DNA from: an uncultured Eubacteriales bacterium
GTDB taxonomy: Bacteria; Bacillota; Clostridia; Lachnospirales; Anaerotignaceae
Length of the DNA: 10,354 bases
Assembly (NCBI GenBank): GCA_934552695.1
Contig: CAKTER010000045.1
Coordinates: forward strand, 1 to 10,354
Direction of reading: 5' to 3'
This document shows positions 1 to 5,972 of the stretch, one piece after another (position 1 is the first letter of the stretch; each line of letters opens with the position of its first letter). Under the pieces are notes generated by a model. The model saw only the letters and a list, made by a program, of their open reading frames with translations. It was not told the origin of the DNA and made no database searches. The translations under genes and the position numbers were made by a program.

Positions 1-2
1 CC

Positions 3-818
3 GGCAAATGCCACTCTTTTCCATCACATTTTTCACTGTATTTTGTGCATTTTATTACATTTTATTTTGTTGAATGTTCCACAACGAAACACGCCACCCA
101 TGTGGCGGGTATTTTGGCGGGCAGCGGCGTCCTCTCCGGCGGGCGCTACCGGGGGCTGGCCCCCGGGGCCCAGCTGGCGGTGCTGAAAATTTTAAACGAA
201 AAAGGCCAGGGTAGCGTGCCGCAGGCTCTGGCGGGACTGCAATGGATACTGGCCAACCGCCGGAAATATCATATACGGGTGGCCAATCTTTCGGTAGGGG
301 CCAACGAGGCCGCCGGGCTTGCCGGCCTTGGCCGGGCCATAGCCAGCCTGTGGGACGCCGGCGTGGTGGTGGTGCTGGCCGCCGGGAACCGGGACGCCGG
401 CAGCCGCCCCCTGGCCGGGCCGGAGCTGCGCCGCAAGGCCATTGTAGCCGGGTGCTGGGAGGACGCTTTGTGGGAGGCGGCCGCCCCCGGCCGCCAAAAA
501 AGCCCGGCGGATGTGACTGCCCCGGGCGTAGATATTGTTTCGTGCCTGTCCCCCACCTTTGCCTTCGACAACCGCCTGCGCCGCCGCAGCCGGGTCATCG
601 ACGGGGCCTATATCCCCATGACCGGAACCTCCATGGCCACGCCTCTGGTGGCGGCCGCTGTGGCGCTGCTTTTGGAAAAGGAGCCGGGGCTTTCTCCGGC
701 GGCGGTAAAGGCCCGGCTGCACCAGACCGCCCGGGTCACCGGCCCGGCCGCCGCACCTATTCCCCTGCTGGACGTGGCGGCCCTGCTGGCCGGGACGCCT
801 GCCCCAAGAAGAGCGTAA
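3..818 (+). CDS. Subtilisin-like serine protease (peptidase S8), 5'-incomplete or chimeric
   Basis: C-terminal two thirds of a subtilase, which hydrolyses peptide bonds with an Asp/His/Ser triad. Numbering from a possible GTG at 45: the His block HATHVAG has its catalytic His at residue 16, the oxyanion-hole Asn block is VVVVLAAGN (Asn115), and the Ser block is GTSMATP (Ser196). The normal first block with the catalytic Asp is absent. The frame stays open to base 3, so the gene may continue outside the window, but bases 1-90 are AT-rich (30 G+C of 90) and do not resemble a subtilase. No ribosome binding site precedes GTG 45. The family normally has HGTHVAG; here the Gly is Ala. The body from about residue 17 to the end is typical and intact. 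The gene is either broken by a junction near 70-95 or a divergent member. The family call is certain; the 5' end and activity are not. Confidence 0.8.
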   Translation, partial: GKCHSFPSHFSLYFVHFITFYFVECSTTKHATHVAGILAGSGVLSGGRYRGLAPGAQLAVLKILNEKGQGSVPQALAGLQWILANRRKYHIRVANLSVGANEAAGLAGLGRAIASLWDAGVVVVLAAGNRDAGSRPLAGPELRRKAIVAGCWEDALWEAAAPGRQKSPADVTAPGVDIVSCLSPTFAFDNRLRRRSRVIDGAYIPMTGTSMATPLVAAAVALLLEKEPGLSPAAVKARLHQTARVTGPAAAPIPLLDVAALLAGTPAPRRA

Positions 819-844
819 GGCCCCGTAAAAAGAGCAAAATAAAA

Positions 845-870
845 AAGAGCCGGGCCTCAGTCCAGCTCTT
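845..870 (-). terminator. Rho-independent terminator of the NifX-like gene
   Basis: Read on the minus strand, AAGAGCTGG pairs with CCGGCTCTT across a short loop (one T-G wobble) and is followed by a T-rich tract, seen as the A-run at 837-846. It overlaps the stop codon of the minus-strand gene. In the plus direction the hairpin lacks a T-run, so it serves the minus gene best. Confidence 0.7.
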
Positions 871-1168
871 CCTCCCCTACCGATTCCCCGGATAGATACC
901 GGAGCAGCACGCCCTCGGCGTCCCCGGCGGCCCCCAGAATAATTTCTACCCGGGCCCGGCGCAGGACGATGGCGGTTTGCCGCCGCATCCGCCCGCAAAT
1001 CACCAAATTGGCGCCCCGGCGGCACAGCTCGGCAGCCACATCGGCGGCCGGGGCAAAGGCCGATTGCCCCAGGAGCATACACCCGTCAATCTCGAACAGG
1101 GCAAACTGCTCCGCCTCTTCCAGCCGGGGAGCAATCCGGCCCTGCTTGGTGGGAATCACAATCCGCAT
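857..1168 (-). CDS. NifX/NifB-type iron-molybdenum cofactor domain protein
   Basis: Small single-domain protein of 103 residues resembling the dinitrogenase iron-molybdenum cofactor biosynthesis domain. The start MRIVIPTKQGRIAPRLEEA matches the usual opening strand and 'sphFgrA'-like turn, and residues 53-92 (GANLVICG to RYLSG) match the conserved second half with its GA-G-AE-L-YL-G pattern. In nitrogen fixers this domain binds Fe-Mo or Fe-S cluster precursors. In non-fixing anaerobes such stand-alone copies are common and their role is poorly known. ATG 1168 is preceded by GGAGG five bases upstream. No nif genes lie nearby. The gene converges on the protease and is divergent from the aminopeptidase. 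The domain is fairly sure; the function is unknown. Confidence 0.75.
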   Translation of the reverse strand: MRIVIPTKQGRIAPRLEEAEQFALFEIDGCMLLGQSAFAPAADVAAELCRRGANLVICGRMRRQTAIVLRRARVEIILGAAGDAEGVLLRYLSGESVGEEELD

Positions 1169-1192
1169 ACAAACCTCCTGTCCCGGCAGGGC

Positions 1193-1221
1193 TTGCTTTT
1201 TCCCGCCGTTTCGTATATGGT
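1193..1221 (+). promoter_or_regulatory. Possible sigma-A promoter for the aminopeptidase
   Basis: TTGCTT at 1193-1198 and TATGGT at 1216-1221 with 17 bases between them. Both boxes are imperfect (four of six each). The position fits transcription of the aminopeptidase starting near 1228, about 60 bases before its ATG. Confidence 0.4.
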
Positions 1222-1228
1222 AGTAAAA

Positions 1229-1246
1229 GAGGGTTTAAACCCCCTC
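1229..1246. promoter_or_regulatory. Palindrome between promoter and aminopeptidase gene
   Basis: GGGTTTAAACCC at 1231-1242 is a perfect 12-base palindrome, extendable as GAGGG/CCCTC (1229-1233 with 1242-1246). It lies just downstream of the possible -10 box and so could be an operator or a 5' leader hairpin. No T-run follows on the plus strand. On the minus strand TCTTTTACTA follows, a poor terminator. Confidence 0.4.
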
Positions 1247-1287
1247 CCTGTAAGATTACTAAAGATAACTGTAAAGGAGGCAGTCCT

Positions 1288-2403
1288 ATGGACTCCAGAG
1301 ATGTCACATTAGCCCACAACCTCATCCACTATTCCTGCCAGCTAAAGCCCGGCGAAAAGGTGCTGATTAACTGCGTGGGCCCCTATCCCCTGCCCTTGGT
1401 GCGGGCGCTGGTAAAAGAAGCCTACGCCGCCGGGGCCGTCCCCTTTGTAAACTTAAGCAATAGCTCCGTTGACCGGGAGCTGCTGATGGGCGCCACCCCC
1501 GAGCAGCAGGATTTGCTGGCCAAACGGGATGTTATGCTGATGGAGCAAATGGCCGCCTACATCGGCATCCGGGGCGACGAAAACGCCCTGGAGCTGGCCG
1601 ACGTCCCCGCCGAAAAGCAGGAGCTCCACGCCAAGCGCTACGGCATCCCCGTCCACCACGAGCTGCGGGTGCCCAAGACCCGTTGGGTGGTGCTGCGCTA
1701 CCCCACCCCGGCCATGGCCCAGGCTGCCGGGCAGAGCCTGGAGGCCTTTGAGGACTTTTATTACAACGTTTGCTGTCTGGATTACAGCAAAATGGATAAG
1801 GCCATGGATGCGCTAAAGGCGCTGATGGAGCGCACCGACAAGGTCCGGCTGGTAGCCAAAAACACCGACCTGACCTTCTCCATCAAGGGCATTCCCGCCG
1901 TTAAGTGCGCCGGGCATATGAACATCCCCGACGGCGAGGTGTACACCGCCCCGGTACGGGATTCGGTCAACGGCGTCATCACCTACAACACCCCCTCCAG
2001 CTATCAGGGCGTCAGCTACGAAAACGTAAGCCTGACCTTTGAAAACGGGAAGATTGTGAAAACCGACGGCAGCCTGCCCGAAGGGCTGGAAAGCATTTTT
2101 AACACCGACGAGGGCGCCCGGTATGTGGGCGAGTTCGCCATTGGCGTCAACCCCTATGTGACCCGGCCCATGAACGACATCCTCTTTGACGAGAAGATTT
2201 CCGGCAGCATCCACTTTACCCCCGGCAACTGCTACGACGACGCCTACAACGGCAACCAGTCCGCCATCCACTGGGATTTGGTGCTTATCCAGACCCCGGA
2301 ATACGGCGGCGGCGAAATTTGGTTCGACGATGTGCTTATCCGCAAGGACGGCCGGTTTGTACTACCCGAGCTGGCGTGCTTAAACCCCGAAAACCTGATG
2401 TAA
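1288..2403 (+). CDS. M29-family metallo-aminopeptidase (AmpS/PepS/AmpT type)
   Basis: Cytosolic leucyl-type aminopeptidase of the thermophilic M29 family, which removes N-terminal residues from peptides using a two-metal centre. Length is 371 residues, close to the family's usual 370-410. The family metal ligands appear in order: Glu217 (DGEVYTAP), Glu282 (YVGEFAIG), His309 (GSIHFTPG), Tyr316, His328 and Asp330 (AIHWDLV). The N-terminal domain (about 1-190) is the usual Rossmann-like half. ATG 1288 follows AAAGGAGG with seven bases between, an ideal spacing. The gene stands alone: divergent from the NifX-like gene, and followed by a strong hairpin and a terminator. No signal peptide is seen. 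It probably serves peptide turnover. Family assignment is confident; substrate preference cannot be read from the sequence. Confidence 0.93.
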   Translation: MDSRDVTLAHNLIHYSCQLKPGEKVLINCVGPYPLPLVRALVKEAYAAGAVPFVNLSNSSVDRELLMGATPEQQDLLAKRDVMLMEQMAAYIGIRGDENALELADVPAEKQELHAKRYGIPVHHELRVPKTRWVVLRYPTPAMAQAAGQSLEAFEDFYYNVCCLDYSKMDKAMDALKALMERTDKVRLVAKNTDLTFSIKGIPAVKCAGHMNIPDGEVYTAPVRDSVNGVITYNTPSSYQGVSYENVSLTFENGKIVKTDGSLPEGLESIFNTDEGARYVGEFAIGVNPYVTRPMNDILFDEKISGSIHFTPGNCYDDAYNGNQSAIHWDLVLIQTPEYGGGEIWFDDVLIRKDGRFVLPELACLNPENLM

Positions 2404-2412
2404 ACAGGCCCC

Positions 2413-2435
2413 GGCCGGGGAAGCTTTCTCCGGCC
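2413..2435 (+). other. Very stable hairpin just after the aminopeptidase stop
   Basis: GGCCGGGGAA (2413-2422) pairs with TTCTCCGGCC (2426-2435) over a three-base loop, ten pairs with one G-T wobble. It begins nine bases after the stop codon. It is followed by C-rich sequence with eight Cs (2438-2445), not by Ts, so it is not a classical terminator. It could protect the 3' end of the mRNA. Confidence 0.55.
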
Positions 2436-2518
2436 CTCCCCCCCCGGCCCGTTGCCGGAGCGGCTCCTTCTAGGCTTTTAGCCCTTGGGGAGCCTTGGGG
2501 CCTTCCCAAGCCCTTTCC

Positions 2519-2548
2519 GCCCTGCCTTTTGGCAGGGCAGTTCTTTTT
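2519..2548 (+). terminator. Rho-independent terminator downstream of the aminopeptidase
   Basis: Perfect eight-pair stem GCCCTGCC (2519-2526) and GGCAGGGC (2531-2538) with a TTTT loop, followed by AGTTCTTTTT. No T-run follows on the minus strand, so it acts on plus-strand transcripts. It is 115 bases after the aminopeptidase stop. Confidence 0.85.
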
Positions 2549-2573
2549 CTCCGGCCCGGCACCCCGGCTTCCG

Positions 2574-2622
2574 CTTTTCCACCGCCGGGGAAGCCCGTCC
2601 CCCGACTTTTCCACCGCCGGGG
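2574..2622 (+). repeat. 17-base direct repeat, two copies
   Basis: CTTTTCCACCGCCGGGG occurs at 2574-2590 and again at 2606-2622, exact, 32 bases apart start to start. Each copy contains TTTTCCACC, a near match to the DnaA box TTATCCACA. Confidence 0.8.
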
Positions 2623-2723
2623 CGGCGTTTTTCCGTCTTTTTCTCGTTTTATCCCCCAAAATCCACAGCCCGGCCCCGGTTATCCACCGCTCTGCTGTGG
2701 AAAACTTGAGGATTTGTGGATAA
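2575..2723. promoter_or_regulatory. Cluster of DnaA-box-like sites
   Basis: Six matches to the DnaA box TTATCCACA lie in 149 bases: TTTTCCACC at 2575 and 2607, AAATCCACA at 2659, TTATCCACC at 2680 (all plus strand), then TTTTCCACA at 2696-2704 and a perfect TTATCCACA at 2715-2723 (both minus strand). The start spacing between the third and fourth is 21 bases, two helical turns. The region is not coding and is flanked by an aminopeptidase and an alcohol dehydrogenase, not by dnaA, dnaN or rpmH. It is therefore more likely a DnaA-binding cluster outside the origin than oriC itself. The last site ends one base from the dehydrogenase stop codon. Confidence 0.55.
2615..2650 (+). terminator. Possible second terminator, plus strand
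   Basis: CGCCG (2615-2619), loop GGG, CGGCG (2623-2627), then a T-rich tail of three runs of four or five Ts to 2650. The stem has only five pairs, so it is weaker than the one at 2519. It overlaps the second direct repeat copy. Confidence 0.4.
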
Positions 2724-2724
2724 G

Positions 2725-3825
2725 TCATCCTTTTAATAAGGCTTCGGTATAGATTTTTTCAATCCCCGCCCCGTCCATGGGCTCGGGATGGGCCGCCATT
2801 TTGGCCGGGTTTTCCATAAATTGCGCCGTGTACCGGGCCACGTCCGCCGCCGTAAAGGCTTCCCGGGGGCGCAGCACCGCCTGCAAAAATTCCGCCAAAG
2901 CGGCAATGCTTTCCATCCCCAAAAGCCCCAGCAGCCGGTTGACCCGGGTTTGGTCCGCAAAGCAGGCCAGATAGGCCGGGGTCAAAATGCCGTTGGCCCG
3001 GCCGTGGGGAATGCCTTTGTCCACCGTCAGGGCGTACCCCAGCCCGTGAGGCAAGGACGTGCCCGCTTGGGCAATGGTCATCCCGGCCAGCATGGAGCAA
3101 AGCATCAGCCGCTCCCGGTCGGCCGCCGCAAATGCCCCGGCCCGCAGGCAGGGCAGGCAGTCCCGGAACAGGGAAAACCCGGTTTCGGCCAGCTGGTCGC
3201 TCATAAAATTGGCCTTTTTCGACAGATAAGCCTCAATCAGATGGGTGAGGGCGTCTACCGCCGTGTTCCGGGTCACCTCCACCGGCAGGGCCGCCATATA
3301 CCCGGCGTCCACAAAGGCCAAATCGGCAAACAGGGTGTGGAAAATGCTCATTTTGGTGTGCTTTTCGGGGAAGGTCACAATGGAATACTGGGTGACCTCC
3401 GACCCGGTGCCGGCAGTGGTGGGCAGCAGGGCCAAAGGCGCCCGGGGCAGCTCCTCCCGCTGCAAAAAGCACTCCGTCCCCCGCTGGGGATTGGCCAGCA
3501 GCAGCGCCGCCGCCTTGGCGGCGTCCATGGGCGAGCCGCCGCCGATGCCGATCACAAAGTCGCAGCCCGCTTCCCGGGCCAGCCCCACCGCCTCGGCAAT
3601 GGTTTTTGCCCGGGGGTTCTCCTCCACCCGGTCAAAGAGCAAATACGCCCGGCCCTCGGCCAACAGCGCCGCCGTTACGTCGGCCAGTGAGCCGTTCTTT
3701 TTGGCGGAGCTGCGCCCGGTCATAATCAGGGCTTTTTTTCCTAAGGATGCCAAAAGCCCCCGGTTTTCGGCCACACAGCCTGCGCCAAACAACACCTTTA
3801 CCGGCATGTGATATTGAAATTTCAT
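2725..3825 (-). CDS. Iron-containing alcohol dehydrogenase
   Basis: NAD(P)-dependent group III (iron-activated) alcohol dehydrogenase, 366 residues, cytosolic, interconverting an alcohol and an aldehyde or ketone. The nucleotide-binding motif GIGGGSPMDAAK lies at 93-104 and PTTAGTGSE at 135-143. The four metal ligands are present: Asp191 and His195 (DALTHLIEAY), His260 (SLPHGLGY) and His274 (GIPHGRANG). The frame is open further upstream, but homology begins at ATG 3825, which has GGAGG six bases before it. This ATG overlaps the stop of nnr as ATGA, so translation is probably coupled. No good terminator follows on the minus strand; the next bases are DnaA-box-like sites. The substrate (butanol, propanediol, lactaldehyde and so on) cannot be told from sequence alone. 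Confidence 0.93.
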   Translation of the reverse strand: MKFQYHMPVKVLFGAGCVAENRGLLASLGKKALIMTGRSSAKKNGSLADVTAALLAEGRAYLLFDRVEENPRAKTIAEAVGLAREAGCDFVIGIGGGSPMDAAKAAALLLANPQRGTECFLQREELPRAPLALLPTTAGTGSEVTQYSIVTFPEKHTKMSIFHTLFADLAFVDAGYMAALPVEVTRNTAVDALTHLIEAYLSKKANFMSDQLAETGFSLFRDCLPCLRAGAFAAADRERLMLCSMLAGMTIAQAGTSLPHGLGYALTVDKGIPHGRANGILTPAYLACFADQTRVNRLLGLLGMESIAALAEFLQAVLRPREAFTAADVARYTAQFMENPAKMAAHPEPMDGAGIEKIYTEALLKG

Positions 3826-5354
3826 CTTTTTCCTCCTCGTATCCAGCGGGGCGCTTCCTCCCCGTCCTCTGTCAGCAGCCGCCGCATAGCCTCCCCGATA
3901 TGGGCGGCGGTATCCCCGGCGGTCAGGCTTACCGGGCCTTTTTCGGCCTGCGCCAGCTCCCCGGCCAGCCCCGCCACATAGGCCCCGCAGGCCAAGGTCA
4001 GCGGCCCAAAGGGCAAATACCCCAGTAGCCCCACCAGCACCCCGGACAGCACGTCCCCGCTGCCGGCGGTGGCCATCCCCGGACAGCCCCGGTCTACCAG
4101 ATAGGTCACCGTTCCGTCGGTCACCACCGTGGTGGGCCCCTTTAGCAGCACCGCCACGCCCCATTCCCGGGCAAAGGCCCGGGCGGTACCCACCGGGTCG
4201 GTCAAAATTTCCTCCCGGGAAAGCCCCGTTAGCCGGGAAAACTCCAGCACATGGGGGGTCAGCACCACGGGACGGCGGCCCCGCCCCAGCCGGGCCTTAT
4301 CCAGCTCCGCCAGCGTATTCAGCCCGTCGGCGTCCAAAATCAGCGGCATCTCCGTTTGGGTCAAAATGTATTCCAAAATCCGGAGATTGTCCGGCCCCCG
4401 GCCCCAGCCCATGCCTACCGCCAGCGCCGCCTTTCCCGCCAGCCCGGCCCGCAGGGCGGCTTCGTCAAAAACCATAAACCCGTCCCGGTCGGGGAGGGGA
4501 CACAGGGTGCTTTCCAGCAGATACGGCAACACGCCCCGGGCCACACAGGCCGGCACCAGTAAGGTTGCCACACCGCAGCCGCAGCGCAGGGCAGCCTGGC
4601 TCAGGTTGGCCAGCTTGACCGCCCCGGAATAGGCAAGGCACCCGCCCAAAATCCCCACATACCCATAGGAGCCTTTGTGGGCGTTGTGCTTCCGGGGGGC
4701 AAACAAGGCCCGGTAATCCCGGCGCTCCGGCAAAAAAATGGTTTCTGCCACCGGGGGAATGCCAATATCCACATTGACCAGCCGCCCCTGCACATCCTTG
4801 GCGTCGTTCAGGTAGTGGCCGGGCTGGGGGCTGCCGATGGACACCGTCATATCGGCCTGCACCACCGGGCTGCCCCGCCCGTTGTCGCCGTTTAGGCCGC
4901 TGCCAATGTCCACCGCCACCACAAAGGCCCCGCTTTGGTTGATGGCCCGGATGGCCAGCGCCGCCAACCCCCGGGCCGGGCCATGGAACCCGGTACCAAA
5001 CAGGCAATCGGCCACCGTGTCGTACCCCGCCAGCGAGGTTTGGGGGGTAAAAAGCTCCCAGGGCACCCCGGCGGCGATAGCCCGGTCGAAAAAGTACCGG
5101 CCATCGGCAGAAAACGTTTCCTCCAGCAAAAACAGACGGCAGTCCTTCCCGGCGGCCCAAAGCAACCCCGCCAGCACATACCCATCCCCGGCGTTGTTGC
5201 CGGTGCCGCACACAATGGCGGTGCGCCCCGGCCAGTCCCCGGCGGCAAACACCCCGGCCCCGGCCCGTGCCATCAGCTCCCGGCCCGTGCCCTCCCGGGC
5301 GATGGCGGCGGCGTCGCTTTGGCGCATTTGCGCTACGGTCAGTATCGTTTCCAT
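3822..5354 (-). CDS. nnr: Bifunctional NAD(P)H-hydrate repair enzyme (epimerase plus ADP-dependent dehydratase)
   Basis: Repairs damaged, hydrated NADH and NADPH. The N-terminal YjeF epimerase domain (about 1-210) interconverts the R and S forms; the C-terminal ribokinase-like domain (about 220-505) dehydrates the S form using ADP. Visible motifs are CGTGNNAGDGYV (49-60), ADCLFGTG (115-122), VAVDIGSGLNGDNG (146-159), HKGSYGYVGILGG (226-238), LDADGLN (340-346), TPHVLEF (366-372) and the catalytic AGSGDVLSG (430-438, Asp434). Two small departures from the usual text are DIGSGL for DIPSGL and TPHVLE for TPHPGE. Length 510 is normal for the fused form. ATG 5354 has AAAGGAG six bases upstream. The stop overlaps the start of the dehydrogenase gene (ATGA), and the last codons carry that gene's ribosome binding site. 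Confidence 0.95.
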   Translation of the reverse strand: METILTVAQMRQSDAAAIAREGTGRELMARAGAGVFAAGDWPGRTAIVCGTGNNAGDGYVLAGLLWAAGKDCRLFLLEETFSADGRYFFDRAIAAGVPWELFTPQTSLAGYDTVADCLFGTGFHGPARGLAALAIRAINQSGAFVVAVDIGSGLNGDNGRGSPVVQADMTVSIGSPQPGHYLNDAKDVQGRLVNVDIGIPPVAETIFLPERRDYRALFAPRKHNAHKGSYGYVGILGGCLAYSGAVKLANLSQAALRCGCGVATLLVPACVARGVLPYLLESTLCPLPDRDGFMVFDEAALRAGLAGKAALAVGMGWGRGPDNLRILEYILTQTEMPLILDADGLNTLAELDKARLGRGRRPVVLTPHVLEFSRLTGLSREEILTDPVGTARAFAREWGVAVLLKGPTTVVTDGTVTYLVDRGCPGMATAGSGDVLSGVLVGLLGYLPFGPLTLACGAYVAGLAGELAQAEKGPVSLTAGDTAAHIGEAMRRLLTEDGEEAPRWIRGGKR

Positions 5355-5411
5355 GCCGCACTCCTTTCCTCACAGTCTCCCAGCTCTTCCATCTCCTCTG
5401 TCAAACCACCT

Positions 5412-5972
5412 TTACTTTCGTTTCCGGGTGGAGTAAACCTCCAAATGCTCCCCGCAGTGCCCCACCACAATGCGTTTTGTCTCACTATCAAAATTAAAAT
5501 GGATGCTTTGCGCCTCTTTCCCGTAGGTAATGTGAGGCTCCATATTCAGCGTGCGCCCTTCGTACACCGTTTTAAACTGCTCCATCAGCCGGGAATCCTT
5601 GCGGGTCATCGTTCCCGCCCCTCGTTTTGCCTCCATTCCGGTACGGTGATAAAACTCTTTGTACGGGTCGGGGCATTTTTCACTTTCAAAAAGCTCCCAC
5701 ATCACCGTTGCCAAATAAAACAGCACTTTCCAAAGCTCTTGCAGGGATAGGGTGCAGCCCTTCAACGACCGGATGGCATCGGCCGAAAAAGCAAGCCGGT
5801 CGGAGAACATTTGGGAAAAATACTGTACCATTTCCTCGGGAGACTGGGGATATTTGTCCAAATTCATGCGGGCCTTTGCCGCCTGCTCCAATGCAGACGC
5901 CTTTATAACCGCACTCCGCATACTTTCCACCTGGGCCTCTAACGCATATCTTTTGCTGGTTGCCTCTTGCAA
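5412..5972 (-). CDS. Hypothetical protein, probably the C-terminal part of the frame-broken orphan coiled-coil gene
   Basis: Not recognised. The open frame has no ATG; the nearest start is TTG at 5972, giving 186 residues, with no well-placed ribosome binding site (GGGGAG lies 14 bases away). The frame is also open upstream of the TTG to a TAA about 30 bases further, and those codons (GGVREQH) read as coiled coil. Residues 1-40 are helical and charged, 44-110 are a helical region with LWKVLFYLATVMWELF, and the end has GHCGEHLEVYSTRKRK. It overlaps the upstream gene by 34 bases in another frame. A one-base shift at the G5 run 5989-5993 would join both into one protein of about 539 residues. 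It most likely does not exist as a separate protein, or is a remnant. Confidence 0.5.
   Translation of the reverse strand: MQEATSKRYALEAQVESMRSAVIKASALEQAAKARMNLDKYPQSPEEMVQYFSQMFSDRLAFSADAIRSLKGCTLSLQELWKVLFYLATVMWELFESEKCPDPYKEFYHRTGMEAKRGAGTMTRKDSRLMEQFKTVYEGRTLNMEPHITYGKEAQSIHFNFDSETKRIVVGHCGEHLEVYSTRKRK

Noticed and set aside
8..73. A 21-codon hydrophobic reading frame as a real small membrane protein
   Set aside because: No ribosome binding site can be seen before ATG 8 and hydrophobic runs are expected in T-rich DNA. It is kept only as a clue to the junction.
192..1082. Long minus-strand open frame across the protease and NifX-like gene
   Set aside because: It is antisense to two genes with clear family motifs, is Gly/Arg/Pro-rich and low in complexity, and has no family signature. 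Long antisense frames are expected in GC-rich DNA.
2404..2724. Reading frames through the gap between aminopeptidase and dehydrogenase
   Set aside because: Both strands have open frames here, but they are Pro/Gly/Arg-rich with no ribosome binding site, and they run through hairpins and DnaA-like repeats.
2404..2724. The gap as the chromosomal replication origin
   Set aside because: DnaA-like boxes are present, but there is no dnaA, dnaN or rpmH nearby and no clear long AT-rich unwinding region. A cluster outside oriC is more likely.
2788..3690. 300-codon plus-strand open frame antisense to the alcohol dehydrogenase
   Set aside because: The dehydrogenase on the other strand has all its metal ligands and a ribosome binding site; this frame is a biased Gly/Gln/Pro shadow.
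3826..4164. Longer start for the alcohol dehydrogenase
   Set aside because: The upstream part overlaps nnr, is low in complexity and has no homology. ATG 3825 has a proper ribosome binding site and begins the family's usual sequence.
5376..5404. A promoter for nnr from TTGACA on the minus strand at 5399-5404
   Set aside because: The -35 is perfect, but the sequence at the right distance is GGGAGA, which is not a -10 box.
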